In this document: positions 11,591 to 22,880 of the stretch, piece after piece
Numbering within the stretch: the first letter of the stretch is position 1
Layout of the letters: every line of letters begins with the position of its first letter
Assembly (NCBI RefSeq): GCF_001761485.1
Contig: NC_090771.1
Coordinates: forward strand, 1,488,001-1,552,000
DNA: 64,000 nt
From: Yarrowia lipolytica
Taxonomy: Eukaryota; Ascomycota; Dipodascomycetes; Dipodascales
Direction of reading: 5' to 3'
The notes under the pieces: model-generated
Seen by the model: only the letters and a program-made list of their open reading frames with translations
Told to the model about the DNA's origin: nothing
The model's database searches: none
Made by a program: the position numbers and the translations under genes

Positions 11591-12158
11591 GAGGTTCCGC
11601 CGCTCATTTGATAATTAATTCAGCATTTTCCATCCATTATCCAGAGGAGGCGGTGGCAGGTTGCGGTATCTGATGGGGTACCGGTATGTACAGCATGTAT
11701 TGTGCATTGTATACTACACCAAAATCAAATCAATGGAAGTGATCTACTCGTGGTAGCTAAAGTGTCTGTGCACAGGTACTGTAGCTGTGCTGACTTCCTC
11801 AGCAAGGAGGAGAACCTGGATGTGTGTTTGCATGCTCAGTACAGTAGAAGTAGTTAACAGTTCTGCATCCCCCAGTGGTCTCCTATGCATTATGCATCAA
11901 CAGTACAAGTAATTGGATCTAATTCAAGCAACAGAATGAATGTGACTTGTTCTCTTGTCACCGTAGCTATTGATGCTTTTGAAGAATACAACACCTATGA
12001 ACGCACAGTATTGTAATACGTAGAGCTCCCAAACAGTCACACAATTGGCAGCCTTCTCACCCCACAACTTTTAATCAATTAATCCACAAACAAAAACACT
12101 TTTATTATGCTGTAGTCGCTATCACCTTCAGCTCTATCTATCTATCGCAGTTGCTAGC
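11591..12158. other. Intergenic region between convergent RPL38 and SPE1 (568 bp)
   Basis: 3' flanks of two convergent genes. I see GTAC and CTGTA short motifs (11680-11700, 11775-11790) but no gene. Confidence 0.5.
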
Positions 12159-13508
12159 TTACAACTTGATGTACTGCTCAACCTCCTTCTTAGAGCAAAC
12201 GTACAGGGTCTCACAATCGCTGTTGAAACCGTTGAAGGTGGTGGAGGCTGCCACGGTGTAGGCACCAAAGGAAGTGAAGTACATCCAGTCACCGACATCG
12301 AGAAGAACAGGTAGCTGGCACGACTTAGAAATGCAGTCGATACCGTCGCAGGTGGGGCCCCACACAGAAACGTCTTGCGAGGACTTCTGCTTCTGGTATC
12401 GCTCACCGTACATGAACTTGCCCTGGTAGGTCAGAACCTTGGGCACGGGCTCCTGGTGGTCAAACAGAATGCAGTTCATGTTTCCGTAGACACCGTCGTT
12501 GAGGTAGAGCATGGCCTTGTTCTGGTTCTCAATGATTCGTCGAGCAATCACATGAGAGGCAATGGTGAAGGCCTCGGACACAAAGAACCGGCCGGGCTCA
12601 GCCATGAGGTTAACTCCGCTCTCCTCTGGGAAGTACTTGTCAAGAGCGTCCCCCAGAACGGCAGCAGAGGACTCAAAGGAATCGTCCGAGAAGCCTCCGC
12701 CGACATCCAGAGTGTTGAGGTGCATGCCAATGGCAGCTCCCTGGTCAAACACCCGCTTAGCGTTTCGCACAGCGTCCAGGAAGGCGTTGGGGTCTCCAGC
12801 GCCGGATCCCACATGGAAAGACACACCGGCCACGTTCAGACCGAGATCCTTAGCAAGCTGGAGCAGCGACTGGGTGTTCTCCAGAGCAGCGCCGTACTTG
12901 ACAGAAAACTGACACAGAGACTGGGAGTCGTCGGTGACAATTCGGAGGAACAGCTTGGCGGTAGGGTGGTACTTTGCACACTTGTAGAGCTCCTCGGCGT
13001 TGTCAAACACCATCTTCTCCACGCCCACAGAGGAGGCGTATCGAATGTAGGACGCCACCTTGCAGGGATGCGCGTAGATGATTCGGTCCTGGGAGACACC
13101 GAGGTCCAGAATTGTCTGGATCTCGTTTCGGGAGGCGCAGTCGAAACCGGTGCCGAGGGCTGCGAGAAGCTGGAGAACCTTGGGGTCACCGTTACACTTC
13201 ATGGCGTAGAAGGGGGTGACTCGGGGAAGGCAGTTACTCCATCGCATGAACTGCGAGTAGACGATTCCGAGGTCAGCCACGAAGAAGGAGTCTTCGGATC
13301 CAGGAGAGCAGGTCTCGAGATCGATAGCCTCGATTCGGGTCTTCATGGCGTTAGCAATGAGCTTCTCGGACTCAGAGAGGCCTTGGTCAATAGAAGCAGA
13401 GACCTCATCCACAAAAGAAGCAGGGTAGCTCAGAGTGGGGCACGGTCGTGTGCCGAGAAAGGATGAGTCGGCCTGGACGGGCTCGGGGCCAAGGATGTGA
13501 GGGGCCAT
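12159..13508 (-). CDS. SPE1: Ornithine decarboxylase
   Basis: 449 residues, PLP-dependent fold III decarboxylase that makes putrescine from ornithine, the entry step of polyamine synthesis. The PLP lysine is in FYAMKCN (K104). The glycine-rich phosphate loop is LDVGGGF, and AEPGRFF and the active-site cysteine in WGPTCDGID (about C387) are all present. The ATG at 13508 is taken; the codon before it is GTG. The length is close to the family norm. In other eukaryotes the enzyme is regulated by antizyme and fast turnover; nothing here shows that directly. It is convergent with the eL38 gene and has a 2.4-kb upstream region. Confidence 0.97.
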   Translation of the reverse strand: MAPHILGPEPVQADSSFLGTRPCPTLSYPASFVDEVSASIDQGLSESEKLIANAMKTRIEAIDLETCSPGSEDSFFVADLGIVYSQFMRWSNCLPRVTPFYAMKCNGDPKVLQLLAALGTGFDCASRNEIQTILDLGVSQDRIIYAHPCKVASYIRYASSVGVEKMVFDNAEELYKCAKYHPTAKLFLRIVTDDSQSLCQFSVKYGAALENTQSLLQLAKDLGLNVAGVSFHVGSGAGDPNAFLDAVRNAKRVFDQGAAIGMHLNTLDVGGGFSDDSFESSAAVLGDALDKYFPEESGVNLMAEPGRFFVSEAFTIASHVIARRIIENQNKAMLYLNDGVYGNMNCILFDHQEPVPKVLTYQGKFMYGERYQKQKSSQDVSVWGPTCDGIDCISKSCQLPVLLDVGDWMYFTSFGAYTVAASTTFNGFNSDCETLYVCSKKEVEQYIKL

Positions 13509-15909
13509 CACTGTTTGCGTAACTTGGGGGAAGTTAGAACTTGAGGGGGTTACTTATGGTAAGTAAAATAGACCTGTCGAGAGCCGACAAATCTGTCTTG
13601 GAAATCACCGCAAAATGACGATTGTTTTGTGTGCGTAGCGCAGTGGCCGTAGACTCTGTTTTGTTGAGAAAAATAGAGGCAACGGTACTCGTACTTATAG
13701 TGGTAAGCGTGAGTGTGTTTTGGGGTGAAGTCAAGATAAGTTGCGAAAAGAAACTGCTGACAGCGCTGTATGTGTACAATTTGGGGTATGACTCGCCCTC
13801 TGACACTTTTTAGAACTCTAACCCTATCTGCAATCATTTTTTTTATTGCCCTCCCAGAGCAAACTCAACCTCCATTTTGCTTTGAGGTCCTATTAGCCAT
13901 ATGAGTGGCCCTTGCTGTTACACGGTTGGGTGAGACACAGCCCAGGTTGCGGTTTCAACTGTGGCTGTGAAGGGCTATAGTAGTGCTATCATGACGAAAG
14001 TAGCTTTAAAGTATTGCACGAGCTGAGAGGAGTAGGATGGTATGCTTTTTATCTCTCAACTTTCAACTTCTTCCTACTCGGAATTCGTTCTAAAATCTTC
14101 CATATAATTATTTTCGCGACTTCCACTTGCCATTACAGTTTGGGAGCACCTTTTTTGAACTTGTCCAGGTAAATGAATAATGGTCGTTGAAGTACGGGAC
14201 TAGTTTGACCTATCTGCCTCGGTGGTGGAATTCGATCAACATTATCCTTGTATCTCTAGCACCAATAATAGGCAAGATAATCGCCAATATCACGCCCTGT
14301 ACGGAGCATTCTCACGGTTTAGCTTCCAAGGGTCAATCAACAAGCATGTTTACTTAGATTGTAAGATGGCAAGTCCAAGAGCGGAATGAAGCCCCAGAAG
14401 GCATCCATAAGACCCCAGCAGCCAACCACATGCCGCAAGTGTAAGTTTGTCCCCTCATCGTGTTTTGCACAGCACTGATATTTCCTGATATTTCCTGATA
14501 TTGTTCAAATCTCTACAGCCGCATCGTGATACATGAATTAGGCAATATATGCTCAGTGCTCACACGAGTGCCTGGCTAATGCGGACTATCTTCGGAGTCG
14601 CAGTTTAACGACCTGGGGCACAGTAGCGGCGCATATGAGGGTTGCTGTTTCCCAGTCAGCGGCAGCAAGGTATTTGTGACATGTTTTCTTCCCCATTTTT
14701 GCCCATTTTTTCCTTCTGTTCGTTTCGTCCCAACACAGGTGGGCAAGTCTTCGACCCTACGTCAAATATGCGAGTAACCAGAGAAATATAGGAAAATTTT
14801 GCAGGAGGGGAAATAATTTATAGAAAATCAGAAGAATTGCCGAGTATTAAATTCGTTGGAGGGATCGAGAAAACTGGGCAATAAATATCTCTCCCGCCTC
14901 CACCTTGTTCGCTCCACCCTTACTCATCATTCTAGGGCCCTCCTTTGGCGCCCGCGGTGGGCATGTATCTCATGTAAAGACAGGAGCGACACCTTGGGCA
15001 ATGTAACAAAAGCAAGTAAAGTTCGGGGCTCATCTAAGTACGAGTATGACGTCAGAGGACAGCACGCCCCAATCTCATGGTGGAAGCTTGCAATAGTGGA
15101 GAAAATTAATTTTCACATTCATATGACACAGAAGATCATCGATAACGCCACTTCCCCGCCTCTCCACCCTACAGGTACCTTTCAGAGGCCCTTCTGTTTA
15201 CCCCTTCACGCTCCTCAAACTCCAACCTAAAGCACCTCTCCAACCTTCGCGTGTTACTGTAGGAACCTTGACGTTGGGACTTGCTGGACTTGGAGATACC
15301 CTACGGACTCTGGGATACTCAAGCAATTTGTTTTGACCGTGCCCCAATCGGGTCTGTTGGGACACAGCCCGCCTCATTGCGTGCTTGAGAGAATAACGTG
15401 ATTGGGCATCGTATCAAGATCATACAAGACCTTCTCAAGTCAGATGATGGCAACATGTTACAGACCATACCCTGTCAGACAAACATGGAGCCCCTGATGC
15501 TATACAGTGCCCATCTACTGTTAATATCCAGCAAATGCGTGCTACAGTAGAGGCAGAAGCTCTCACTCTTCCAAGTCGGGAAATGAAGCATCGTACCTAA
15601 ATTGTGAGCCAGATGATCAATGGAGCCTAAGAGCCGTATTATGAGTACATTCTCGTACAATGTACCTGAGCTGGAGGATTCTGCTAGGAAGCTGAACGAG
15701 TGGGCACTGTCTATACCTTGAGTTTGATATCACGGTGGTGAATTCCAGTCATTAGACTGTCGCCGTAAACAGACCAGCTTGAAAGACACAACAGGCAACC
15801 AACCACACATGGAGTGGTTATACTAGTACATAGGGCAAGATGAGTGTTACTTGTACACAATTCTCTAGAAGAATAAATGATTATAATGCAAATTATAGAT
15901 GTCAATGCG
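13509..15909. other. Long intergenic region (2.4 kb)
   Basis: Lies between the 5' end of SPE1 and the 3' end of PRP22. It holds a short TTTCCTGATA direct repeat (14479-14500) and pyrimidine-rich parts. A short frame at 14383 contains a CxxC next to a GTAAGT, but no continuing exon can be found. No supported gene. Confidence 0.5.
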
Positions 15910-18900
15910 CTAACCGAAAATGTTCGCATCCTTCTCTGGCATTCTTCGGGCGGAAGACAGTCTCCAAGAATCCTGATCCTGAGCGTACCGATCATAAAGG
16001 GGCACAATCTTCTTGGACTTTTTCTCTTTGGATAGCTTGCTAGTGTCTGCAAAGCTGAAGAATGTGGGAGCAGCCCAGGGCAGCCACTTGGCGTCAATAG
16101 AAGTCACACAATGCATATACTCCTTGGAAGTCAACAATAGAGTATGATAGATGACATACTGAGAAGGTTTAGAAAAGAGCGCAGAAGAGGGATGCATAAA
16201 AACAGGTGTTCGTTCAATAAGCGTCTTGTAGCCCTGCTGGGGATCTTTCTCGGCAGAATTCTTGAAGTATCCCGAACATAGAACCTTGCGAACGATATCA
16301 GTAGACGCTCCACATGATGAAATTCGGTGCTTGTATCGTCCCATGATTGACACCAGTTGGTTACGGACATCCTGCGCTCTTCGCATGGATCTGTCTTGAA
16401 TGAAGTTCTCATTGGTCCACATTTTGGAGCAGTTGTTTCGTTTCCATGCATTGTAGACATTGAGCATCGTCAGATGGTCACCTGTGGGGTCCATGAACTT
16501 CTTCCGCTTAGCATCAGCCTTTTCGGCCATGTTCTTGGGCCGGAAGAAGACACTCTGAACAGAAAGCATAGCCACAATGGTCAGAATCTCCTCAGCACAG
16601 TTGTGATCAACAGAGTTGAGTAAAACCTTCGCCATGGCAGGCTCCATAGGAAAGTCGGCCATGTTTCGACCCAACTTAGTCAGCAGACCTTCTCCGTCAA
16701 TAGCGGAAAGATGGTGGAGATCGTTGAGAGCAGACAGCAGCGTGTTGTGAGGAGGAGGGTCCATAAAGTCGAAATTCAACAGATCGTTGATACCCATGGC
16801 CTTCAACATGAGAATAGTGTGACTCAGGTTCTGTCTCTGAATCTCAGGGACAGTGTTGGTAAGCATCTCATTGTGGAACGAGTTCTCAGTGTACAATCTG
16901 TAGCACTTACCGGGACCTGTTCGACCAGCTCGACCAGCTCTCTGGGTAGCCTGAGCTTGGGAAATGGGTGCAATCTGAAGAGAGTCCATGCCCAGTTTTG
17001 AGTCGTAAGCGTTAATCTTGACGAACCCAGGATCAACCACATAGTAGACTCCATCGATGGTAATGGAGGTTTCGGCGATATTTGTAGCAAGAACAACCTT
17101 TCGAGATCCAGGTGGAGCAGGATCGAAGATACGAGACTGCATTTCGGAGGGAAGTGACGAGTACACTGGCAGAATGATCAACGGGCCAGCGACAGACTCA
17201 ATCTTCTTGGATCGTTCATAGAGAATCTCACATGCACTGTCAATCTCTTCTTGGCCAGTAAGGAAGACAAGAATGTCTCCAGGGTCTTGGGTCACGTGAA
17301 TATCCATCACAGTATCAATAGCGGCCTCCAGGTAGTCGGCTTCAGGCTCCTTGGCAAAGTGCTCCTCAACAGGGAACGTTCTTCCAGGGATAGTGATGAT
17401 AGGTGCTCCATCAAAATACGAAGAAAATTTCTCTGCATTAAGAGTGGCAGAAGTGATGACTAGTCTGAGGTCGGGACGCCGCTTTGCTGCCTTCTTGAGC
17501 AGTGCAAACAAAATATCTGTCGCAATAGTACGTTCATGGGCCTCATCCAACATCAGAACGCTGTACTGGTCCATATCAGGGTCAACTAGAGCCTCTCGCT
17601 GAAGCATACCATCCGTCATATACTTGATCTTTGTCTGGGGGCACGTCCAATCTTCAAATCGGATCAGGTATCCAACTTCCTTTCCTACCTTACACCCCAC
17701 CTCTTCAGCAACACGCTTTGCAACAGAAACAGCTGCAACTCGACGGGGCTGAGTACATCCAATTCGCTTGTTTTTGGCGAAACCGGCTTCATAGAGGTAC
17801 TGGGTGATTTGTGTGGTCTTTCCGGATCCTGTTTCTCCAACCACAATGATGATCTGGTTATCTCGAATGGCATTAATCAGGTCCTGTCTGAACTCATAGA
17901 CAGGAAGAGACCTTCGAACTTCGGCAATAGACATGCTATCTCGCTGTCGGTTGCCATATGCTGTATTTTTTGTACCAATAGTGGCTTGCTTCCATTCCGG
18001 ATCTGCAGCTCCATACTTGTGGTGGGCAAGAGGATCTGACGCGACATCGAGAGAGTTTCTGCTATCACGAGTCTCAGATGCAGCATCCTGACTAAGCAGA
18101 TCCTCGGCCTTCTCTTTCTGTTTCTTCTCTCTTCGCTCCTTTGCACTCACTGCACTGTTGATGGCAGCTCTATTGAGAGATCCATCTGGCGCCTTAACCA
18201 CACGCACAGGTGACAATTCCAAGCTTTGGAAGGTTTGTCCAGCAAGAAAGGGCGGTTCGATTTCTTTGACTTCAATCTCAACATCCTCCTCCACTCCAAC
18301 CGTAGCTTCTTGTTGTAGCGACTCAATATCCTCGTCCAGATCAGGGTAGTCTGCTGCATTAACCACACCCGATGCAATCAGCTGACGAATCTCCCATCTC
18401 TCAGGAGAAGTGAGACGAGTTCGTTTCTTGACTGGTTGTTCATCCTGTTTCTGGTATCTTCGTCCCCTTTCTTCACTTCCTCCATCTCTACCTCTTGAAC
18501 GCTCGACACGCTCCATTACCTGCCCTGTCTGTTGATCAACGTCATTGAGAGACAGGCCGATTTTCCTTCCATCAATCTTGCACACCTTGACGTATACAAC
18601 GTCTCCCACACTGACCACGTCTGAGGGATGATCCACCCGATTCGCTGCCAACACAGAGACGTGTACCAGACCGTCGGTTTTGTTTTTCAACCCAGACAGA
18701 GTCACGAATGCACCGAAAGAAGTCAGGTTCTTGACACGTCCCTTGTATACCTTGTTGATAATGGGTTCCAAGTCAAGCTCTCCTTGATCTGGACTCAGAC
18801 TTCGTCGTTTCGAACGGTCTCGACGATCTGATCTATCTCTGTACTCCCTGTCTCGCTCTTCATTCCTTGGTTTGGTGACCTCCTCAGGTCCCATATCGCT

Positions 18901-19245
18901 CTTGATAGGGGCTGTATCCTTCATGGTCAGAACAGACAGCTTCTCAGAAGGTTCCTCCTTCTTCACTGTGGGCTCCTCCTTGACGGGGGCAGGCATGGAG
19001 TTGCCTCTGTATTTCGGATGCAGATCACTGATAAGCTGGCGCATACGATCCACAAACGAGTCTGGGAAATCGCCACCAACAGCTTTTAGTTTAGTTGCAA
19101 AATCATCTCTGTCTCCCTTGGATTCCTCGTACATACCCAGAACAAATTCAGCTAGCGTCTTGTCATTAATGCCGGTGTAATTATTGATTTCCTGGGTTAG
19201 AGTTGAAACCAGGGCGATGATTTCGAGCTGCTCTAGCTCATCCAT
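15910..19245 (-). CDS. PRP22: DEAH-box pre-mRNA splicing helicase PRP22 (DHX8)
   Basis: 1111 residues, no intron. Order of parts: a helical N-terminal segment, an Arg/Asp/Ser-rich linker, an S1 RNA-binding domain at about 167-240 (YKGRVKNLTSFGAFV), then the DEAH helicase core. Motif I GETGSGKT lies near 467, motif II DEAH near 565, SAT near 598 and motif VI QRAGRAGRTGPG near 770. Helicase-associated and OB-fold domains follow to the end. An S1 domain ahead of a DEAH core is specific for Prp22/DHX8, the ATPase that proofreads exon ligation and releases mature mRNA from the spliceosome. The length is close to yeast Prp22 (1145). Confidence 0.96.
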   Translation of the reverse strand: MDELEQLEIIALVSTLTQEINNYTGINDKTLAEFVLGMYEESKGDRDDFATKLKAVGGDFPDSFVDRMRQLISDLHPKYRGNSMPAPVKEEPTVKKEEPSEKLSVLTMKDTAPIKSDMGPEEVTKPRNEERDREYRDRSDRRDRSKRRSLSPDQGELDLEPIINKVYKGRVKNLTSFGAFVTLSGLKNKTDGLVHVSVLAANRVDHPSDVVSVGDVVYVKVCKIDGRKIGLSLNDVDQQTGQVMERVERSRGRDGGSEERGRRYQKQDEQPVKKRTRLTSPERWEIRQLIASGVVNAADYPDLDEDIESLQQEATVGVEEDVEIEVKEIEPPFLAGQTFQSLELSPVRVVKAPDGSLNRAAINSAVSAKERREKKQKEKAEDLLSQDAASETRDSRNSLDVASDPLAHHKYGAADPEWKQATIGTKNTAYGNRQRDSMSIAEVRRSLPVYEFRQDLINAIRDNQIIIVVGETGSGKTTQITQYLYEAGFAKNKRIGCTQPRRVAAVSVAKRVAEEVGCKVGKEVGYLIRFEDWTCPQTKIKYMTDGMLQREALVDPDMDQYSVLMLDEAHERTIATDILFALLKKAAKRRPDLRLVITSATLNAEKFSSYFDGAPIITIPGRTFPVEEHFAKEPEADYLEAAIDTVMDIHVTQDPGDILVFLTGQEEIDSACEILYERSKKIESVAGPLIILPVYSSLPSEMQSRIFDPAPPGSRKVVLATNIAETSITIDGVYYVVDPGFVKINAYDSKLGMDSLQIAPISQAQATQRAGRAGRTGPGKCYRLYTENSFHNEMLTNTVPEIQRQNLSHTILMLKAMGINDLLNFDFMDPPPHNTLLSALNDLHHLSAIDGEGLLTKLGRNMADFPMEPAMAKVLLNSVDHNCAEEILTIVAMLSVQSVFFRPKNMAEKADAKRKKFMDPTGDHLTMLNVYNAWKRNNCSKMWTNENFIQDRSMRRAQDVRNQLVSIMGRYKHRISSCGASTDIVRKVLCSGYFKNSAEKDPQQGYKTLIERTPVFMHPSSALFSKPSQYVIYHTLLLTSKEYMHCVTSIDAKWLPWAAPTFFSFADTSKLSKEKKSKKIVPLYDRYAQDQDSWRLSSARRMPEKDANIFG

Positions 19246-20147
19246 GGTCGTCGTTGTATGCTGATTGTAGATTTCGATTATGAAGAAGAGTGTTGAACTG
19301 CATGCATGTTTCTAGAACCTTAAATAAGCTTCCACTCCAAACCGAGTTATATTGCTAAAGTATAGAATCAAGTAAATGACGTGAAATTGTGAGACTTGTA
19401 CTTCGGGTGAAGGGAACTCATCTCCATACGAGTCGTCACTGAGAGCTGTAATTAATACATCACACATTACCTGAGGCTCATCAACGATACTCAATTCCAT
19501 TGTCGCATATCTGTCTCATGAAAAACCCCATGGAATCCTCTAGAACACATGCTGTTGCTCTCTACCTACAATACAGTAAACACCAAGTTCGTCATCCCCA
19601 CATCTTCTCGCTGATACACAGCCAACCCCTCTTTTCATGATACTTGTTGGATGCGACGCGGTGCACAGCTGTAGGCGACTGATCAGACACACACCCATCT
19701 TCTTTGTCTACTAATGATATATTTATAACAGCCCTGGTTATTACTACCGTTTCAGTCTTTTGGGACGCAGTCACAGTAACCACCCTTTGAGCCTCACCAG
19801 AAGGAAGCACATAATAATAGCAAGAGACTGTAAGACGTACGATACGATACTCGAAAGCACCATTTCAATAACTGAGCTGAAATTTACAACCACAGAGCCA
19901 CAAGCAAACCTCATATACGCCCTGGACCAGTCTATCGCAATCCCCGTCAGTACCGAGATCGCATTCTCTCTCTCTGAGGAGAACGTGACACACAAATCAA
20001 CAGCAACTAGCATAACCAAAGAACTTGGATGCGCAATTGAACAACTGGAAACAAACAACTATACAGTAGTTGTTACTGCACCATCATTGTTCACTGCATC
20101 ATCAGCATTACTAACCACCAGCAACCACACACCATACTTCTCTCGTC
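19246..20147. other. Intergenic region (0.9 kb)
   Basis: Upstream of PRP22. Open frames of 133 and 95 codons overlap on opposite strands at 19760-20161 and neither has recognisable content. A CTAAC-CACCAG sequence at 20110-20121 looks like a splice acceptor just before the small zinc-finger frame that follows. Confidence 0.4.
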
Positions 20148-20291
20148 ATGATCGTTGTTGACCCATATTATTGCCAGCACCATAACAGATTTTTTACCCG
20201 CGAGGAACTCGAAGAACACCAGAAGGCATGCAATGGACCATACTTCATGTCCAAGGAATTCCGGCGGCCTCCGGAGGTTGGAACGCCTTAA
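20148..20291 (+). CDS. Possible C2HC zinc-finger microprotein, 47 aa
   Basis: Short frame starting MIVVDPYYCQHHNRFF and ending at TAA (20289-20291). It carries a C-x2-H...F-x5-L-x2-H-x3-C arrangement (C9, F15, L21, H24, C28), the spacing of a C2H2/C2HC finger. A CTAAC-CACCAG acceptor-like site lies 27 bp before the ATG, so this may be the last exon of a spliced gene or a separate short gene with a 5' UTR intron. I could not find a convincing upstream donor and coding exon. It may also be chance. Confidence 0.3.
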   Translation: MIVVDPYYCQHHNRFFTREELEEHQKACNGPYFMSKEFRRPPEVGTP

Positions 20292-20542
20292 CTAACAGAT
20301 ACATAGCTGCCCAGACTGTCGCCGACACATACTGCAGTACAGTACCTGTACTTGTAACATAGTGCACGTCATCAGTTTCTACTGCTGTTACCGTCTTAAC
20401 ATAAAAATATAATAGTTATAATCTACCAATTGCGATCTTGTAGGAAGCTCAATGCTCAGCACAAACCGCCAGTTTCTCAATGACCTCGTCCATTCATTTA
20501 GATGCGCTCATTGATCCCGCTATGCTCAATCAACAATACTGA

Positions 20543-21202
20543 TTAAGCAGCGATCTCTCCCTGCTGGACCTCCAGCTCCTCAGTCACCTCAGCTTCTGGG
20601 TACTCGTCGGGGTAGACCAGAGCAGAGACGTCTCGAATGCCATCCTTGTCCACGACCTTGACGTAGACGCCCTTGAAATCCACGGGCAGACGGGTCTGCA
20701 GCTCCTTGATGCACATTCTCATGAGGACCACTCCCTCCTCCTGGGTCATACCCTCCTTCCAGTGTCGGTCCAGTAGCGACATTGTGTAATAAGCGGCGTA
20801 GCCGTGAGCGGCATAAGGCAACTCCACGTTGGAGGCTAGGTAATCGATGAGATTGAGGGTGGGCTTTTCAGTCTTGGGATCAAATCCGGCAATCAGGACG
20901 TTGACCTGATAGGGCTTTCGTGATCGCAGGGCCTTAGCCAGCTGGTTTCGAGTGAAGGAGGCGACGGCAGAAGGAGACAGCTCAATGTCGTGTCGGATGC
21001 CGTACAGTCGAGTGTTGGCCATGATGTACTCGGCAAACTGGACTGTGTCTCCTGCCTCTCCGGTGTAGGCCATCAGAGTGTTGGGGTTGAGTTCTCTGGT
21101 CTTGTCGTCACCGACCTTGATGACGGAAATACCTCGGGTGGCAGCCTTGGAAGTGGCAACCAGCACTCCGCCCTTGATTCGCAGTCCCAGAACGATATCC
21201 AT
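20543..21202 (-). CDS. PRE1: 20S proteasome subunit beta-4
   Basis: 219 residues. It starts directly with MDIVLGLR and carries TRGISVIKV, GEAGDTVQFAEYI, SRKPYQVNVLIAGFD and VKVVDKDGIRDV, all typical of Pre1/PSMB2. There is no propeptide and no N-terminal catalytic threonine, as expected for this non-catalytic beta subunit. The C-terminal 20 residues are an acidic tail beyond the usual end. Three GGTGGC elements upstream look like PACE sites, the Rpn4 binding sequence of proteasome promoters. Confidence 0.96.
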   Translation of the reverse strand: MDIVLGLRIKGGVLVATSKAATRGISVIKVGDDKTRELNPNTLMAYTGEAGDTVQFAEYIMANTRLYGIRHDIELSPSAVASFTRNQLAKALRSRKPYQVNVLIAGFDPKTEKPTLNLIDYLASNVELPYAAHGYAAYYTMSLLDRHWKEGMTQEEGVVLMRMCIKELQTRLPVDFKGVYVKVVDKDGIRDVSALVYPDEYPEAEVTEELEVQQGEIAA

Positions 21203-21266
21203 CTTGTGATTGTGTAGTGTGGTGTTGGATGGGTCTCAGAGAGTCAGTAGTGATGCAGATACACAA

Positions 21267-21301
21267 GGTGGCAAGGTTAGGTGGCGTCACGTGCAGGTGG
21301 C
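21267..21301. promoter_or_regulatory. Cluster of three PACE-like GGTGGC sites before PRE1
   Basis: GGTGGCAAG at 21267-21275 differs from the PACE consensus GGTGGCAAA at one base. Two more GGTGGC cores follow at 21280-21285 and 21296-21301. They lie 65-100 bp upstream of the PRE1 ATG. PACE is the binding site of the Rpn4 activator in yeasts. Binding here is inferred. Confidence 0.6.
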
Positions 21302-22839
21302 GGTTATGAAGTGCTATTGGTACCAGTACTTAGTCCAATGGGATGGAATGACCGGGTCTGATCAATGATTAATGATAAGGGCAAAAGATTGATTGACGAT
21401 AGTTGTTTGAGATGGAGACACTTGCTTGGAGTCGTGTGTCTTTGTTGTCGTTGGGTGTGCTGATTAGTAAGCTGATTTGAGTGGTACCAGGCTGATTGTA
21501 GGGGTTATGCTGAAGCGATTGCAATAACACATTTGAGGTGAAACTAGTCCACCTATTAGTTCATATCAATGATTTCTTGTCTGTCTATAATGACATCCAA
21601 TGACAAGTTTAGCTAGCTGCTGTAATTAATTGAGGTGTTCTACTTTTCGGAGAACAAAATGTCTCCATTGTTCCCAATTACATTCATAACAAATTGGATA
21701 ACTAAAGAATGGAGTTAGTTGAACATTATTTGGGGTTGAACAGTTGGTCAAATAGTGGAAAAGGAAATAAAAGGGCAGGTTTTCAATGCTTACAGGTATT
21801 TTGGTTTCATTTTCTGTCTTAATCATGTACGGTATGGCTATGTTCAAAGCCACAGGGCACTTTTGTTGCAAATCTCGATTCAAACAATATTTCGCGCAAC
21901 TGACGTCAAAGGGGATATATAAACGAGAAACAAAAACGAGAAGCTACACGGGGAGTAAAGGGACGCGAAGATGGGGATTGAAAATTTCAGTGATCACTCG
22001 TCATATCTCTGTCGATGCCATCACTCACGTTATGCCGATGATACCGTATGTACAGTGGGTACTGTAGCTGGCGTCATGCGTCATGGATAGCTACCTCATT
22101 ATTCCCTCCGTCATGTCCGAACAGTCGCTGTAAGAGACATTTGTGTGGCAGAGATCGATGTGATACCTTCAACACGAGCTCGAGGAGCTTGTAGGTTGTA
22201 TAACGAGCTCCAGTGTCGAAGTTGCAATGTGAACAGGGCAAGGAGTTACATAGACCACTGTACAGAACCACACGATGCTATTAAAGAAAGTAGCATCTTT
22301 GGCAAGCTCACTCATAGAATTATACAACTATCTGTAACCATCTATTGTTTTTATTCATGCTTACACTATCAGAGGGAGAATAGTGCAACACTTGACACTG
22401 ACAAACCATACAGACTCATGCAGAGTGAACATCTGCAAGGCTCTCTGAGAATATAGGATTGGATGAACCTCACAGATATAGACACAGTAGGGAAGAGAAC
22501 AGTCAAGCATCTTACCGTACAAATAGGACTGGCAATTAACCAAACCTGCATCCCTCTCATTTAGTCTCAGTGGAACATTCACAGTATTGTTTTCATGCGA
22601 TCACTCTCAGCCAGCATCCACTCGTCGCAGTCCCCTATGCCTAATAGAAGGAAATATCCTTGGAAAAGTCCATCTTTTACAGACAACGGTAGCTTTATAA
22701 TAAATATAACCGTTTTAGTAAGTAGTATATGTATATATCAGCAATATCTTTTTGATCCTCAATGTACAGTATGATGGATATCTCCCCATGTCTTATTTGT
22801 CATTTATAATACCCCCCAACTCTAATCACGTCTTTCGCA

Positions 22840-22880
22840 ACGCGTGGAGTTAAATTGATTCCCAACTTGGAGAGACGCGT
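22840..22880. promoter_or_regulatory. Two MluI cell-cycle boxes (ACGCGT) before PRI1
   Basis: ACGCGT at 22840-22845 and 22875-22880, about 95-130 bp before the ATG. This is the MBF (Mbp1-Swi6) site that drives G1/S transcription of replication genes in yeasts. Function here is inferred from the pair, the position and the gene downstream. Confidence 0.65.

Noticed and set aside
12375-13466. 363-codon open frame opposite SPE1
   Set aside because: Antisense shadow of a strongly biased coding sequence; no recognisable domain.
14383-14450. Short frame with TCRKCK at a GTAAGT, like the start of a Zn2Cys6 factor
   Set aside because: No second exon with the remaining cysteines could be found.
14856-15230. 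124-codon plus-strand frame
   Set aside because: No domain, no conserved pattern, atypical codon use.
19760-20161. 133-codon plus-strand frame before the zinc-finger microprotein
   Set aside because: Thr/Ser-rich without domain, and a competing frame on the other strand; no donor joins it to the next exon in frame.
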